The notes: generated by a model from the letters alone, not told the origin. Shown: positions 1-9,016, counted from the first letter of the stretch. The stretch is 64,000 nt of DNA from Niveispirillum sp. SYP-B3756 (GCF_009495745.1 NZ_WIDQ01000004.1:310001-374000); one strand, 5' to 3'. Translations and numbers: made by a program.

Positions 1-1
1 C

Positions 2-259
2 TTCATCATGCCGCTGCTGGGGGCGGCCATCGGACTGGCAGTGTCGCTGCCGCTGGGGTTGGAACTGGGGGATACGGTGCTGCTGGTCACGCTCTGCGCC
101 TCGGCCTCTTATATCGCGGTGCCGGCGGCACTGCGCCATGCCCTGCCGGATGCTGATCCGGGCCTCTCGCTACCACTTTCGCTGGCCATTACCTTCCCCT
201 TCAATATCCTGATCGGTATCCCCCTTTATCTCGCGCTCTCCCGCGCCATCCTGGGCTGA
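2..259 (+). CDS. SbtA-like sodium-dependent bicarbonate permease, C-terminal end (partial)
   Basis: Only the last 85 codons are in the window; the frame is open from the left edge. The residues are strongly hydrophobic and include two likely membrane segments. A small-residue stretch, CASASYIAVPAALRHALP, and the ending AITFPFNILIGIPLYLAL resemble the C-terminus of the SbtA/DUF897 permease family, which imports bicarbonate with sodium across the inner membrane. The LysR gene begins four bases after the stop, so the two are probably co-transcribed and the regulator may control this transporter. The family call rests on the C-terminus alone. Confidence 0.7.
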   Translation, partial: FIMPLLGAAIGLAVSLPLGLELGDTVLLVTLCASASYIAVPAALRHALPDADPGLSLPLSLAITFPFNILIGIPLYLALSRAILG

Positions 260-263
260 CCTG

Positions 264-1139
264 ATGCCGATCCCTCTGCCGCCGTTCGATCTGGATTTGC
301 TGCGCACCCTGGTGACGATTGCCGAAAGCGGCGGCGTCACCCGGGCCGCCGAACGGCTGGGCCGCACCCAGTCCACCATCAGCCTGCAGGTGAAACGGCT
401 GGAGGACGGGCTGGGCAAACGGCTGTTCCTGCGGGACGGGCGGGGGTTTGCCCTGACAGGGGACGGGGAGGTGCTGCTGGCCTATGCCCGCCGGCTGCTG
501 GGGCTGGCGGGGGAGGCCTGTGCGGTGCTGATGGAACCGGATGTCGGCGGGATCGTTCGGCTGGGCACACCGGAAGATTTCGCCACAGCACACCTCCCCG
601 ATGTGCTGTGGCGATTCGCCCGCGCCCATCCGCAGGTGGCGCTGGAGGTGCGGTGTGATTTCACCGCCAACCTGCTGGATGGCTTTGCGCAGGGTGATTA
701 CGATCTGGTGCTGTGCAAGCGGGAACCGCGCGGCGCCGGCGACGGGGTGCGGGTCTGGCGGGAACCTTTGGTCTGGGCGGCATCCGCCCGGCTGCTGCTG
801 CAACCGGGCCAGCCGGTGCCTTTGGTGCTGGCCCCCGCGCCGGACATTTATCGCCGCCGCGCGCTGGAGGCGCTGGACCGTGCCGGAATGCCCTGGCGCA
901 TCACCTATACCAGCCCCAGCCTGAACGGCATCCAGGCGGCTGTCAGTGCCGGGTTGGGCGTCACCATCCTGTCGCGCGACCTGCTGGCCACCGGCTTTCA
1001 GGTGGTGGAAAAGATGCCCGATCTGGCGGATATGGAGATCGCCTTGCATCGCCGACCAGGGGCAATGTCCAAGGCTGTCGACCTGCTGGCGGAACATATT
1101 GTCCGCTCACTGGAGGGGGGGCGGCCCATTCAGGGTTGA
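264..1139 (+). CDS. LysR-family transcriptional regulator
   Basis: This 291-residue protein has the usual LysR length and layout. The N-terminal winged helix-turn-helix (about residues 8-65) contains the typical pattern AERLGRTQSTISLQVKRLE. It is followed by a linker helix and a periplasmic-binding-protein-like effector domain (about 90-285). It probably binds DNA as a tetramer and responds to a small molecule. It follows the SbtA-like permease on the same strand with a four-base gap. LysR genes are more often divergent from their targets, so the permease is a plausible but unproven target. The effector cannot be read from the sequence. Confidence 0.9.
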   Translation: MPIPLPPFDLDLLRTLVTIAESGGVTRAAERLGRTQSTISLQVKRLEDGLGKRLFLRDGRGFALTGDGEVLLAYARRLLGLAGEACAVLMEPDVGGIVRLGTPEDFATAHLPDVLWRFARAHPQVALEVRCDFTANLLDGFAQGDYDLVLCKREPRGAGDGVRVWREPLVWAASARLLLQPGQPVPLVLAPAPDIYRRRALEALDRAGMPWRITYTSPSLNGIQAAVSAGLGVTILSRDLLATGFQVVEKMPDLADMEIALHRRPGAMSKAVDLLAEHIVRSLEGGRPIQG

Positions 1140-1199
1140 ACCGGGGCGCGTTTGGACACAAATCAGGGTATGGCCCTTGCTGTTTCCCTGGGAGAAGTC

Positions 1200-2432
1200 A
1201 TGCGTTCCGCCTTTCGCACCCTGCGCCGCCGCCTGTTGCCCGCTGCCACGGCGATGGCCCTGGCCGTGCTGCCCGCTGTGGCGGCCATTTCCGTTGGCCC
1301 GGAAGTGGGCAAGCCGCTGCAGGCGGCAGGGGAGGCATTGTCCAAGAAACGCTATGATCAGGCGTTGAAGGAGGTGGAGAAGGCGGCAGCCGTCAAAGCC
1401 ATCAAGCCGGACGAGAAATGGGCGGTGGAGCAGATGCGCGCCGCCATCTTTAAGGCACAGGGCAAGTTCAATCTGGCCGCCAACGCGTTCGAAGCGGCCA
1501 CCAAGCTGGTGCCGCTGTCGGCGGCGGATCAGGCAGGGGCGTTGGAAACCCTCTCCCAGCTCTGGTACCGGCATGGTGATTTCGCCAAATCCGCCGCTTA
1601 TGGCGAGAAGGCCCTGGCGGCAGGGCGGCAAAGCGAAGCGTTCCGCCAGATGCTGGCGGAGGCCTATTACCGCAGCGACAACCCGGCCAAAGCCTCAAAA
1701 CTGGCGCAGGCCCTGGTGAACGAGGCCCGCGCCGCCGGTCGCAAGCCCAATGCCGAGGTGTTGCAATTGCTGGCGGCATCGGAATTCGGTACCGGCAATG
1801 TGGATGGCTATATCAAGACTCTGCGTCAGCAGTTGGCCACACAAAGCACCCATGACAATTGGCAACGCCTGTTCGATGCGATGGAAAAGCAAAAGCCGAT
1901 CCCGGACCGGCTGGATATGGATTGGGTGCGGCTGAAACTGGCGGCTGATGCCTATGAGAATCCTGACTCCTACACAGAGGCCGCACAGCGTGCCATCGTG
2001 GAAGGGCTGCCGGGGGAGGCCGTATCCATCCTGGACAAGGGCTGGCAAGCCGGGCTGCTGGGCCAGCCGGGGCCGAAGCAGGAACGTCAGGAACGGTTGC
2101 GCGCCTATGCGCGGGAGCAGGTGGAAGCCCAGCGTAAGGAGCTGGATGAACAGCAGCGTCAGGCCATCGCCGCTAAGGATACCAATACCCTGGCCAAGCT
2201 GGGCATGGCGCGGGCCATGTTGGGGCAACTGGACCAGGGCATCAACCTGCTGCAGCAATCCCTGAGGGGAAAGCCCCGCCTGCCGGCCCGCACCCGCCTG
2301 TGGCTGGGCATCCTTTATTACAAGGCCGGTCAGTCCAAGCTGGCCGAACAGACCCTGGCCGCCATCCCGGCCGATAGTGACGAGGCAAGGCTGGCCGGGC
2401 TCTGGGTTTTGCTGGCTCAAGGAAAACGCTGA
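1200..2432 (+). CDS. Secreted TPR-repeat protein
   Basis: The start at 1200 is chosen because GGGAGAAG lies just upstream; an in-frame start at 1152 has no ribosome binding site. The resulting 410-residue protein begins with a basic N-terminus (MRSAFRTLRRR) and a hydrophobic stretch ending near AAIS, a likely Sec signal peptide. The rest is alanine/leucine/lysine-rich helical sequence, with TPR-like units around residues 35-75, 80-130, 200-240 and 330-400. TPR proteins of this kind act as periplasmic scaffolds. No catalytic motif is visible and no partner is evident from the neighbours, so the function is open. Confidence 0.75.
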   Translation: MRSAFRTLRRRLLPAATAMALAVLPAVAAISVGPEVGKPLQAAGEALSKKRYDQALKEVEKAAAVKAIKPDEKWAVEQMRAAIFKAQGKFNLAANAFEAATKLVPLSAADQAGALETLSQLWYRHGDFAKSAAYGEKALAAGRQSEAFRQMLAEAYYRSDNPAKASKLAQALVNEARAAGRKPNAEVLQLLAASEFGTGNVDGYIKTLRQQLATQSTHDNWQRLFDAMEKQKPIPDRLDMDWVRLKLAADAYENPDSYTEAAQRAIVEGLPGEAVSILDKGWQAGLLGQPGPKQERQERLRAYAREQVEAQRKELDEQQRQAIAAKDTNTLAKLGMARAMLGQLDQGINLLQQSLRGKPRLPARTRLWLGILYYKAGQSKLAEQTLAAIPADSDEARLAGLWVLLAQGKR

Positions 2433-2534
2433 TGGGCCAATACATGCAATAGGGGAATTGCCGGAATGAAAACCCCTCTATAAGATTATGCAAGGTCGGG
2501 GCCTGATGGTTTTGACGTGCATGTGGGGGGAATC

Positions 2535-4472
2535 TTGCAGTTTGCAATCAAGGCTGCCCTGGTGGCGGTGATGGGTTTGTGTGTGTGGGCATCAGCCGCC
2601 GGGGCGCAGCCGGCCCCGGCAGCGGTGGAAATTTTCGCCAACCCGGCCAGCTTGCAGGTGATCAGCCTGTCACCGGATGGTGAATATGTCGCCTATCTCG
2701 CCCCGCTGCAGGGGCGGCAGCATCTGGCGATACAGAAAACCCACCCGGTTCCGGGTGAGCGCCCCACCGTATTCGCCCCGCCGGATGAGGCGGAAATCAT
2801 CCAGATTGACTGGGTGAATGAGGAGCGGCTGATCCTGTCCGCCATGGCGACACAGAAGGTGCCGACCAACATGGGCGTCATGCCCATCCGTTTTCAGCGC
2901 CTGATCGCCATCAACCGCGACGGGGCCAAGGCCAAGGTGCTGTTGAACCGGGGTGCGGATGCGGGGCGATATTATCTGGTGTCCACCCCCATCCTGCAAT
3001 TTATCGACCGGGAGCACGTGCTGGCCCTGTTCCCGACCAGCGGCCAGCCGGAACCTGATGTGGTGCGGCTGGATGTCTATACCGGGCTATATAGCCGCGT
3101 CCGTCGCGCCTTGCCCAATCTCAGCGACTATCTGCCTGATCCGACGGGCCAGGTGCGCATCGCCAGCACCTATAACGACCGTACCGGCGTGATGACCTAT
3201 ATGCGGCGCGACAGCGCGGATGAGTCCTACCGGCCGATGAAGCGGGCGGACATTATCCACCATGGCATTTTCGATGTGCTCGGCTTCTCCCGCGATGGCA
3301 AGCAGCTCTATATCGCCACCAACACGAAAGACAGCGACCGTTCAGGCATCCATACCTATGACCTGGACAAGGAAAAACTGGGGCCGCGTCTGCTGGAGGA
3401 TGCGAAATATTCGATCGGCGGGGCGGTGATGAAGCAGGGGGCCGTGGTTGCCTTCCAATGGACCGATGACCTGCCGCAGCGCCGTTGGCTGGACCCGGTG
3501 ACCCAGGATATGCAGGAAAAGCTGGACAAGGCGGTGCCCAATAGCCGCGAGGTGATCATCGATGTCAGCGATGATGGCAAGGTGGCGCTGGTCGCCAGCT
3601 ATTCCCTGACGGAACCCACGGTCTATCGGTTGTTCTTCCGCGACAGTAAGAAGTTTGAGTTTTTTGGCGACAGTTACCCCGGTCTGCCGACAGACGCTGT
3701 GGCCGCCCGCCGCCCGGTAACCTTCAAGGCGCGGGATGGACAGGAGATTCCCGCCTATCTCACCCTGCCTGTCGGGCGGGGGGAAAAGAACCTGCCCTTC
3801 ATCGTCATGCCCCATGGCGGTCCCCAGAGCCGCAATGATGGGGAATTTGACGTGCTGTCGCAATTCCTGGCCAACCGTGGCTATGCCGTCATCCAGCCCA
3901 ATTTTCGTGGTTCCACCGGTCTGGGGGGCGAGTTCCGGGAGGCGGGATATCGCCAATGGGGCGGGCTGATGCAGGATGATGTCACCGATGCCGCACAATG
4001 GGCCGTGGCCCAGGGCTATGCCGACCCCGCCCGCATGTGCATCCTGGGCTGGAGCTATGGCGGCTATGCCGCGCTGATGGGCGCGGTGAAGACGCCGGAC
4101 CTGTTCAAATGCGCCGTGGCCACCGCACCGGTCGCCAATATGGAACGGCTCTATAATGATCTGCGCAAAGTGCGGACCAAGAACTATAACCGCGACCGCA
4201 TCTTTGGGGAGGCGGATGAATTCGATCCCGGCAATTCCCCGGTGCATCGCGCGGCGGAAATCAAGGTGCCTGTCCTGCTGATCCATGGCGACCGCGATGC
4301 GCAGGCCGATGTCGGCCATAGCCGCGACATGGAAAAGGCCCTGAGAAGGGCCGGCAAGAATGTGGAATATATCGAGATCAAGGAAATGGACCATTACCCG
4401 ATGAACCGGGAGGATATGGTCCGGATCATGACCGCCTGGGAACAGTTCCTGAAGGCGCAGATCGGGAATTGA
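2535..4472 (+). CDS. S9-family prolyl oligopeptidase, secreted
   Basis: An exported serine peptidase. The N-terminus (VAVMGLCVWASAAGAQ) is a signal peptide. The middle forms a WD/beta-propeller-like region (about residues 30-370). The C-terminal alpha/beta-hydrolase domain carries the nucleophile elbow GWSYGGYAA, a downstream Asp in HGDRDAQADV and a final His in MDHYPMNRE, the full S9 triad. These enzymes cleave short peptides, often C-terminal to proline or as acyl-aminoacyl or dipeptidyl peptidases. The start is uncertain. TTG at 2535 is preferred because GGGGGGAA sits four bases upstream; GTG at 2517 or 2523 is also in frame. No terminator with a T-tract follows. Confidence 0.88.
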   Translation: MQFAIKAALVAVMGLCVWASAAGAQPAPAAVEIFANPASLQVISLSPDGEYVAYLAPLQGRQHLAIQKTHPVPGERPTVFAPPDEAEIIQIDWVNEERLILSAMATQKVPTNMGVMPIRFQRLIAINRDGAKAKVLLNRGADAGRYYLVSTPILQFIDREHVLALFPTSGQPEPDVVRLDVYTGLYSRVRRALPNLSDYLPDPTGQVRIASTYNDRTGVMTYMRRDSADESYRPMKRADIIHHGIFDVLGFSRDGKQLYIATNTKDSDRSGIHTYDLDKEKLGPRLLEDAKYSIGGAVMKQGAVVAFQWTDDLPQRRWLDPVTQDMQEKLDKAVPNSREVIIDVSDDGKVALVASYSLTEPTVYRLFFRDSKKFEFFGDSYPGLPTDAVAARRPVTFKARDGQEIPAYLTLPVGRGEKNLPFIVMPHGGPQSRNDGEFDVLSQFLANRGYAVIQPNFRGSTGLGGEFREAGYRQWGGLMQDDVTDAAQWAVAQGYADPARMCILGWSYGGYAALMGAVKTPDLFKCAVATAPVANMERLYNDLRKVRTKNYNRDRIFGEADEFDPGNSPVHRAAEIKVPVLLIHGDRDAQADVGHSRDMEKALRRAGKNVEYIEIKEMDHYPMNREDMVRIMTAWEQFLKAQIGN

Positions 4473-4506
4473 TTTTTTCGGGCGGGGCTGTCGGATGGCG
4501 GCCTCC

Positions 4507-4555
4507 TCCTCCGTCCTTGGGCTTGTTGGCAGAAAACAACCCCAAGGACGGAGGA
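4507..4555. promoter_or_regulatory. Perfect 15-bp inverted repeat enclosing the DUF1428 ribosome binding site
   Basis: The arms at 4507-4521 (TCCTCCGTCCTTGGG) and 4541-4555 are exact reverse complements, separated by 19 bases. The 3' arm contains GGAGG, six bases before the ATG at 4561, so in the mRNA the Shine-Dalgarno sequence would be paired. No T-run follows, so it is not a typical intrinsic terminator of the upstream peptidase gene. Control of translation by RNA structure is inferred. Confidence 0.7.
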
Positions 4556-4560
4556 AAACC

Positions 4561-4914
4561 ATGCCCTATGTTGATGGTTTCATCGTTGCGGTGCCCAAGG
4601 ACCGGTTGGCCGATTACAAGGCGCTGGCCAGTACCGCGGCCGAGGTCTGGACCGACTATGGCGCGCTCTCCTATCTGGAAGCGGTGGCCGATGATGTGCC
4701 CTATGGCGAACTCACCTCCTTCCCCCGTGCCGTGATGGCGAAGGAGGATGAGGTGGTGGTGTTCGCCTGGATCACCTATCCGTCGCGTCAGGCACGGGAC
4801 GAGATCAATGCCAAGGTGATGGCCGACCCGCGCCTGAACTGCGATCCCGCCAATATGCCCTTTGACGGCAAACGCATGATCTATGGCGGGTTTGAGAGCA
4901 TCGTGGTGCGTTGA
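4561..4914 (+). CDS. DUF1428 family protein (YbaA-like)
   Basis: A 117-residue protein beginning MPYVDGFIVAVPKDRL and ending YGGFESIVVR, features of the DUF1428 family of dimeric alpha/beta ferredoxin-like fold proteins with no established biochemical role. The family's conserved middle is present (FPRAVMAKEDEVVVFAWITY), as is the MPFDGKRMIYGGF motif, and the length is normal. The start is fixed by GGAGG just upstream. That site lies in the 3' arm of a perfect hairpin, which suggests controlled translation. The 3' end overlaps the convergent PepSY gene by 34 bases. Confidence 0.88.
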   Translation: MPYVDGFIVAVPKDRLADYKALASTAAEVWTDYGALSYLEAVADDVPYGELTSFPRAVMAKEDEVVVFAWITYPSRQARDEINAKVMADPRLNCDPANMPFDGKRMIYGGFESIVVR

Positions 4915-6446
4915 ACCCTGCCGGGCCTGCGACGGCGACGGCGTTTCAGCCCCAGCCGGCGCAGGCCCATCCAGCTGCCGGTGGCGCAGAGCAGGCTGAC
5001 GGCGGCCAGGGCCGGGATGACCAGCAGATCCCACAAGGGACGCGCCCGTATCCAGGCGAAATCCAGCCGGTGCAGCCCATCCTGCCACCAGCGGAACTGC
5101 CGGGCGGGGGCATCAAAGGCCCGCAGCAAAACGCCGGAGCCGGCATCGATATAAAGCCGCGTCGCCTCCGCATCCGCCAGGATGGCTCGCCAGATCGGCA
5201 GGGCGACAACACCCTTATGCGCGTAATAATAATCGTCCGGCTCGGTCAGCAGGCCCAGTTCCGTAATGTGGGTGCCGCTGGTGGTGATGGCGTCGCTGAT
5301 CTCCGTTTCTTTCAACGGGGCAGGCCGCCCCCCGGCATCAAAGCGCTGGATCTGGCCATCCCGTGTCACCGCCGCCAGATAGAGCCGTCCGCCCAAGGGT
5401 GCGGCCTCCAGCATCACCGTATCGGGCGGCAGGGCCAGACCGGGGGCCAGCGCCAGGGCATGGGCGGCATCGGCCCCCGTCAACGTGCCGGCCAGCCGGC
5501 CCCGCCACTGGCCGGCCTCGCTGTCCAACAGCCCCCAGGGATTCATGGAGAGCAGGCCCGATGCCACCCAGGAGAGGGTGAGCAGCCCGGCCACCAGCCC
5601 GCTGACATGGTGCCAGCGCCACAGGCCGCGATAGGGGACGGACAGGCTGCCATCCCGCCGCCGCAACCGCACCAGCCCGATGATGATCCCGGCCAGGGTG
5701 AGAAAACAGCCGGCCAGCGACAGCCAGATCACCACCTGCGTCCACAGCACCGGCTGCTGGCGCAGCAAGGTGGGGTAGAGCCAGTGCGGCACCGCCCCCA
5801 GCCAGCCCCAGAACCGTTCCCAGCGGGTTGTCTGCTGCACCAGTTCCCCGCTGGCTCCGGCGACGTAGAGCACGCTGCCGGCGGCATCATTGAAGGGCAC
5901 CTTGTAGAGCGGCTGGTGACGCCGCGCATTCTGCACCGTCCATTGGTCCGCTTCGATCAGCTCGGCCTCCAGTGCAGTGCCGGCAATGCCGCTGCGCCGG
6001 GCGGCATCATCGGCCAGTGTCACCACCTGTTCCGCCGTCAGCGTGGCCACCGGCTGGCCTGTCACGGCGTCCAGCAGCAACGGCGTTGCCCGCATCTGTT
6101 CCCCTGGCCGGGGGCCGTGCCCGCCGACGGGCTGCAGGCGCAGCACCGGCCGGTCGCCCAGCATTTCCAGGCGGAATCCGGCCAGCATGGTTTCCGCCGG
6201 CAGGCTGCCGGACAGGTCGGCCAGCGGCTGGCTCAGGTCCAGGGGGGCAAGGCCAAGCCGCCGCTCCGCCGCCGTCAGTCGTGGATAATCCACATACATC
6301 ATGACGAAGCCGGACAGGCACCAGACCAGCATGACCAGGCCCAGGCCCACGCCTAGCCAGCGATGGGCCCAGACGATGGCGCGCAGCACCGCCGCCCGCC
6401 AATGGGCAGGCGGCGGGCGGCGTTTTTGCACAAGGCTGGCCGGCAT
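4881..6446 (-). CDS. PepSY-domain inner-membrane protein, downstream partner of a B12 TonB receptor
   Basis: A 521-residue protein with the PepSY-TM layout. The first membrane helix follows WAHRWLG (about residues 31-50). A large periplasmic segment with PepSY-like sequence comes next, then two helices around 240-300 that include the conserved WRWHHVSGL. A second periplasmic region and a last helix near 475-500 follow, ending in an arginine-rich tail. In this family such histidines are thought to hold heme, and members next to siderophore receptors act as putative reductases that free the cargo metal. Its start overlaps the receptor stop by one base (TGATG), so translation is probably coupled and the gene falls under the same cobalamin riboswitch. 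A role in reducing or processing imported cobalamin is inference. Confidence 0.85.
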   Translation of the reverse strand: MPASLVQKRRPPPAHWRAAVLRAIVWAHRWLGVGLGLVMLVWCLSGFVMMYVDYPRLTAAERRLGLAPLDLSQPLADLSGSLPAETMLAGFRLEMLGDRPVLRLQPVGGHGPRPGEQMRATPLLLDAVTGQPVATLTAEQVVTLADDAARRSGIAGTALEAELIEADQWTVQNARRHQPLYKVPFNDAAGSVLYVAGASGELVQQTTRWERFWGWLGAVPHWLYPTLLRQQPVLWTQVVIWLSLAGCFLTLAGIIIGLVRLRRRDGSLSVPYRGLWRWHHVSGLVAGLLTLSWVASGLLSMNPWGLLDSEAGQWRGRLAGTLTGADAAHALALAPGLALPPDTVMLEAAPLGGRLYLAAVTRDGQIQRFDAGGRPAPLKETEISDAITTSGTHITELGLLTEPDDYYYAHKGVVALPIWRAILADAEATRLYIDAGSGVLLRAFDAPARQFRWWQDGLHRLDFAWIRARPLWDLLVIPALAAVSLLCATGSWMGLRRLGLKRRRRRRPGRVQRTTMLSNPP

Positions 6447-8428
6447 CAGAAATGCACGCCGTAATTGACATGCAGGGTGCGTGGCACCCCGCGAGCACCA
6501 TAGAGGAAGCGTCCACCGGCATCGGCCGCCGCACTGCCCAGCCGGGTGGAGTATTCTTCATCAAACAGGTTTTCCAGCCGCACCCCCAGCCGGTGCCGGC
6601 GGTCACTGTCCAGGAACAGGTGGGCGCCCAGATCGGTGACGACATGGTTGCCGTAATTACGCCGGCCGAAACCGCTCAGTGTCTGCCAACTGTCACCGGT
6701 CCAACTCACTGCCAGATCGGCGCCGAAAAGCCGGTCGACCGGCTGATAGGAGACCCCGGCCTTGGCAAAATCCGTTGGGATGCGGTCGCGCTGCTGGTTG
6801 GCCCCCTGGTTGCGGGAGCGGGTATGGGTATAGCTGGCATCCAGCCGCCAATCCGCGTCCGGCTGCCAGCCGACCTGCAATTCCCCGCCGCGCACCTGCA
6901 CCTTGCGGTCTTCATTGATGTAAATCCCGTCCGGGAAGGCGGGGTTGCTGTAGGTATCGGTGATCAGGTTGTTGACGCGGCGGGCAAAGCCGGTCACCTG
7001 CCAGGTGACCCGGCCCGCCGCTTCCAGCGCGCCGCCCAGCGACAGGTTGGCGGACAGGCTGCGCTCAGGGGCCAGCTTCGGGTTGCCCCGTGCGCAGCAG
7101 GGATCAACCGCGAATAATTGTTCAGCACTGGGCAACAGGAAGGAGGTGCCACCCACCCCCTCCAGATAAAGCGCGTCACTGAATTCATAGCGACCGCTGA
7201 CATTCCACACCGTGCTGTCGGCCGCATCGGTGCGGTTGTAGCGCACGCCGGCGGCCAGCTTCAGATCGCTGGAGAGATCATCATTGCTGCGGATTTGCAG
7301 GATGCCGGCATGGACCTGCTCGGTTCTGCCGGCGATCAGCAGCACATCATCCCGGCCATGGAAATTCTGGAAATCATAGCCCAGCAGATAATCCACCCCG
7401 CGATGCAGGGCCAGTTTCAGCACCCCGTTCACCCCGTAATCCCGATAGCCCCAATAGGTGCCGGGCGGGTTGATTACCACCGGCGGGCCGCCGGTCAGGC
7501 TGTTCTGGATATTGGCGTATTTCGTATCCCAATCATGGAAATAGCCTTTCAGGAAGAACTGGGCGATGCCGGTAGGCGTGTAATCCAGCCGCAGGCTGGC
7601 AATCTCCTCGTCCCGGTCATTGTAATTCAGCAGGGTGCGGGCCGGGGTGGCGAAATCCACCTTGGCGTCGGTATGCTGATAGGACAGCTCCAGCGACAGG
7701 TCTTCGGCCAGTTCCGTGCCATATTTCAACCCGGCGGAGCGGACATTAAAGCCTCGGTCGCGCTGGGTGGCGCTGGGCTGCATCACCGTATAGGGACGAT
7801 AGCCTTCCGCCTTTTCCTTGGTGGCATAGAGCACCAGCTTATGCGCATCGATGCGGCCCCGGACATAGCCATCCAGATGATAGGTGCCGCGCGTGTCAAA
7901 GCCGATATTGGCTTGCCCGTCCGGCGTGTCGCTGAAGCCGCGCGTCACCACATTGATGGCACCGGCGGCGGCCTGGGTGCCGAAGAACAGGCTTTGCCCG
8001 CCCTTCAGCACCTCGATCCGTTCCACCATGCTGGCCGGCAGCGTGTCGGCCGGCGTGGTGGTGCCGTAAAGCCGGTTATTGATGCGCACCCCATCCACCA
8101 GCCACAGCACATCCTGGGTGCGCGAGCCCTGCAGCGAGATATCGACATAGGAGAAGGGGCCGGAATTCGGCAGCAGGTAAAGGCCGGGGGTCAGCATCTG
8201 CAGGGCTTGGGAAACATCGCGGAAGCCCCCCTCCTTGATCCGCCTTTCGTCGATGACTTCAAGATCGCTGCCATAGGCGGCCAGTTCCTGGGGAAGCGTT
8301 TCCTCCAGCGAACGGCCGGTGACGATGATTTCCTCGGTCTGCGCCACCTGTACGTCGGCGGCGGCGGGCAGGGTGGTGAGACCGGCCAGGGCCATCAAGG
8401 CCAGCCGGGATACCCGGTTATTTGTCAT
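6446..8428 (-). CDS. btuB: TonB-dependent outer-membrane receptor, vitamin B12 (BtuB-like)
   Basis: The start at 8428 is preferred over 8458 because GGGGAA lies just upstream and a signal peptide follows directly (LALMALAGLTTLPAAA). The 660-residue protein then shows a TonB-box-like segment (EEIIVTG) and a plug domain with the LKGGQSLFFGTQAAAGAINVV pattern. A 22-strand-type barrel ends in the aromatic C-terminus VNYGVHF. The general family is plain from sequence. The substrate call, cobalamin or a related corrinoid, comes from the cobalamin riboswitch in the 5' leader. Transport would need TonB-ExbBD and a periplasmic BtuF, neither of which is in the window. Confidence 0.85.
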   Translation of the reverse strand: MTNNRVSRLALMALAGLTTLPAAADVQVAQTEEIIVTGRSLEETLPQELAAYGSDLEVIDERRIKEGGFRDVSQALQMLTPGLYLLPNSGPFSYVDISLQGSRTQDVLWLVDGVRINNRLYGTTTPADTLPASMVERIEVLKGGQSLFFGTQAAAGAINVVTRGFSDTPDGQANIGFDTRGTYHLDGYVRGRIDAHKLVLYATKEKAEGYRPYTVMQPSATQRDRGFNVRSAGLKYGTELAEDLSLELSYQHTDAKVDFATPARTLLNYNDRDEEIASLRLDYTPTGIAQFFLKGYFHDWDTKYANIQNSLTGGPPVVINPPGTYWGYRDYGVNGVLKLALHRGVDYLLGYDFQNFHGRDDVLLIAGRTEQVHAGILQIRSNDDLSSDLKLAAGVRYNRTDAADSTVWNVSGRYEFSDALYLEGVGGTSFLLPSAEQLFAVDPCCARGNPKLAPERSLSANLSLGGALEAAGRVTWQVTGFARRVNNLITDTYSNPAFPDGIYINEDRKVQVRGGELQVGWQPDADWRLDASYTHTRSRNQGANQQRDRIPTDFAKAGVSYQPVDRLFGADLAVSWTGDSWQTLSGFGRRNYGNHVVTDLGAHLFLDSDRRHRLGVRLENLFDEEYSTRLGSAAADAGGRFLYGARGVPRTLHVNYGVHF

Positions 8429-8762
8429 TGGTTCCCCACTATGCATGAGCGCGATCATTCAGTTGCCGTAACATTCCCTCCCGTCCGCGGGAGTTAATTA
8501 CTGTTCCGAAACTGTTACAGATCGCGTCCCCGGCACTGTTTCGCCGCGCGGGTCCAAGCCCCGACGACAGCCCCGTCTGGCGACACTGCAACAGGGCAGG
8601 GGGCATCTCGCCGGCAGGCGAACAGGCGCGCGCCAACGGTCGGACGCGCCTGATGCCAGGCGCCCGTCGGCACGTTCCGATGCGGCCCCCGCCGCTCGGT
8701 CGTCGCTCAAGACGAGAGTGAACCCGTGCCCTGGCCAACCCCTGAGCCAAAGCAGAGAGCGA
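8429..8762 (-). other. Long leader between riboswitch and btuB start
   Basis: About 330 bases separate the riboswitch B12 box from the receptor start. No convincing gene was found on either strand. Several short hairpins occur, including a six-base-pair stem CTCCCG/CGGGAG just before the start region. None is followed by a clear T-tract, so the expression platform cannot be named. Confidence 0.55.
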
Positions 8763-8958
8763 CACAGCGCCGGTCGGTCTCCTGGCTCGCGGGTCATCGC
8801 CTGACAGACACCTTCCCAGGCATGGCCCCTTGCAAGGGGGTGCCCAGTGGCTGCGGGGTTGCGGCCCCGCCCGTCTGTCACGCTCGCCGCTTACAGTTAC
8901 AGGGATAGCCGCAGATTTGGATCAGGTGATCCGCACTGTGTTCCCGGTACCGGCGTGT
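8763..8958 (-). ncRNA. Cobalamin (AdoCbl-type) riboswitch
   Basis: Read on the minus strand, the conserved cobalamin riboswitch blocks appear in order. GGGAACACAGTGCGG is followed by the core CTGTAACTGTAAGCGG. Then come the CACTGGG and GGCCATGCCTGGGAAGG arms, and finally the B12 box GCCAGGAGACC at about 8776-8786. A closing P1 stem can be drawn between ACACGCCGGT at 8949-8958 and ACCGGCGC with its trailing TGTGT near 8763-8776. Cobalamin binding normally turns off the genes downstream, here the TonB receptor and the PepSY gene. Boundaries are approximate to about ten bases. Confidence 0.93.
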
Positions 8959-9016
8959 TGATGGTTGGTGGCAGGAAAGGTTAAGCGCCACCGGCTTCAG
9001 GCATAACCGAATCAAA

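Noticed and set aside
8498-8881. A 127-residue minus-strand open frame within the riboswitch and leader
   Set aside because: It crosses the riboswitch aptamer and has no start signal or domain.
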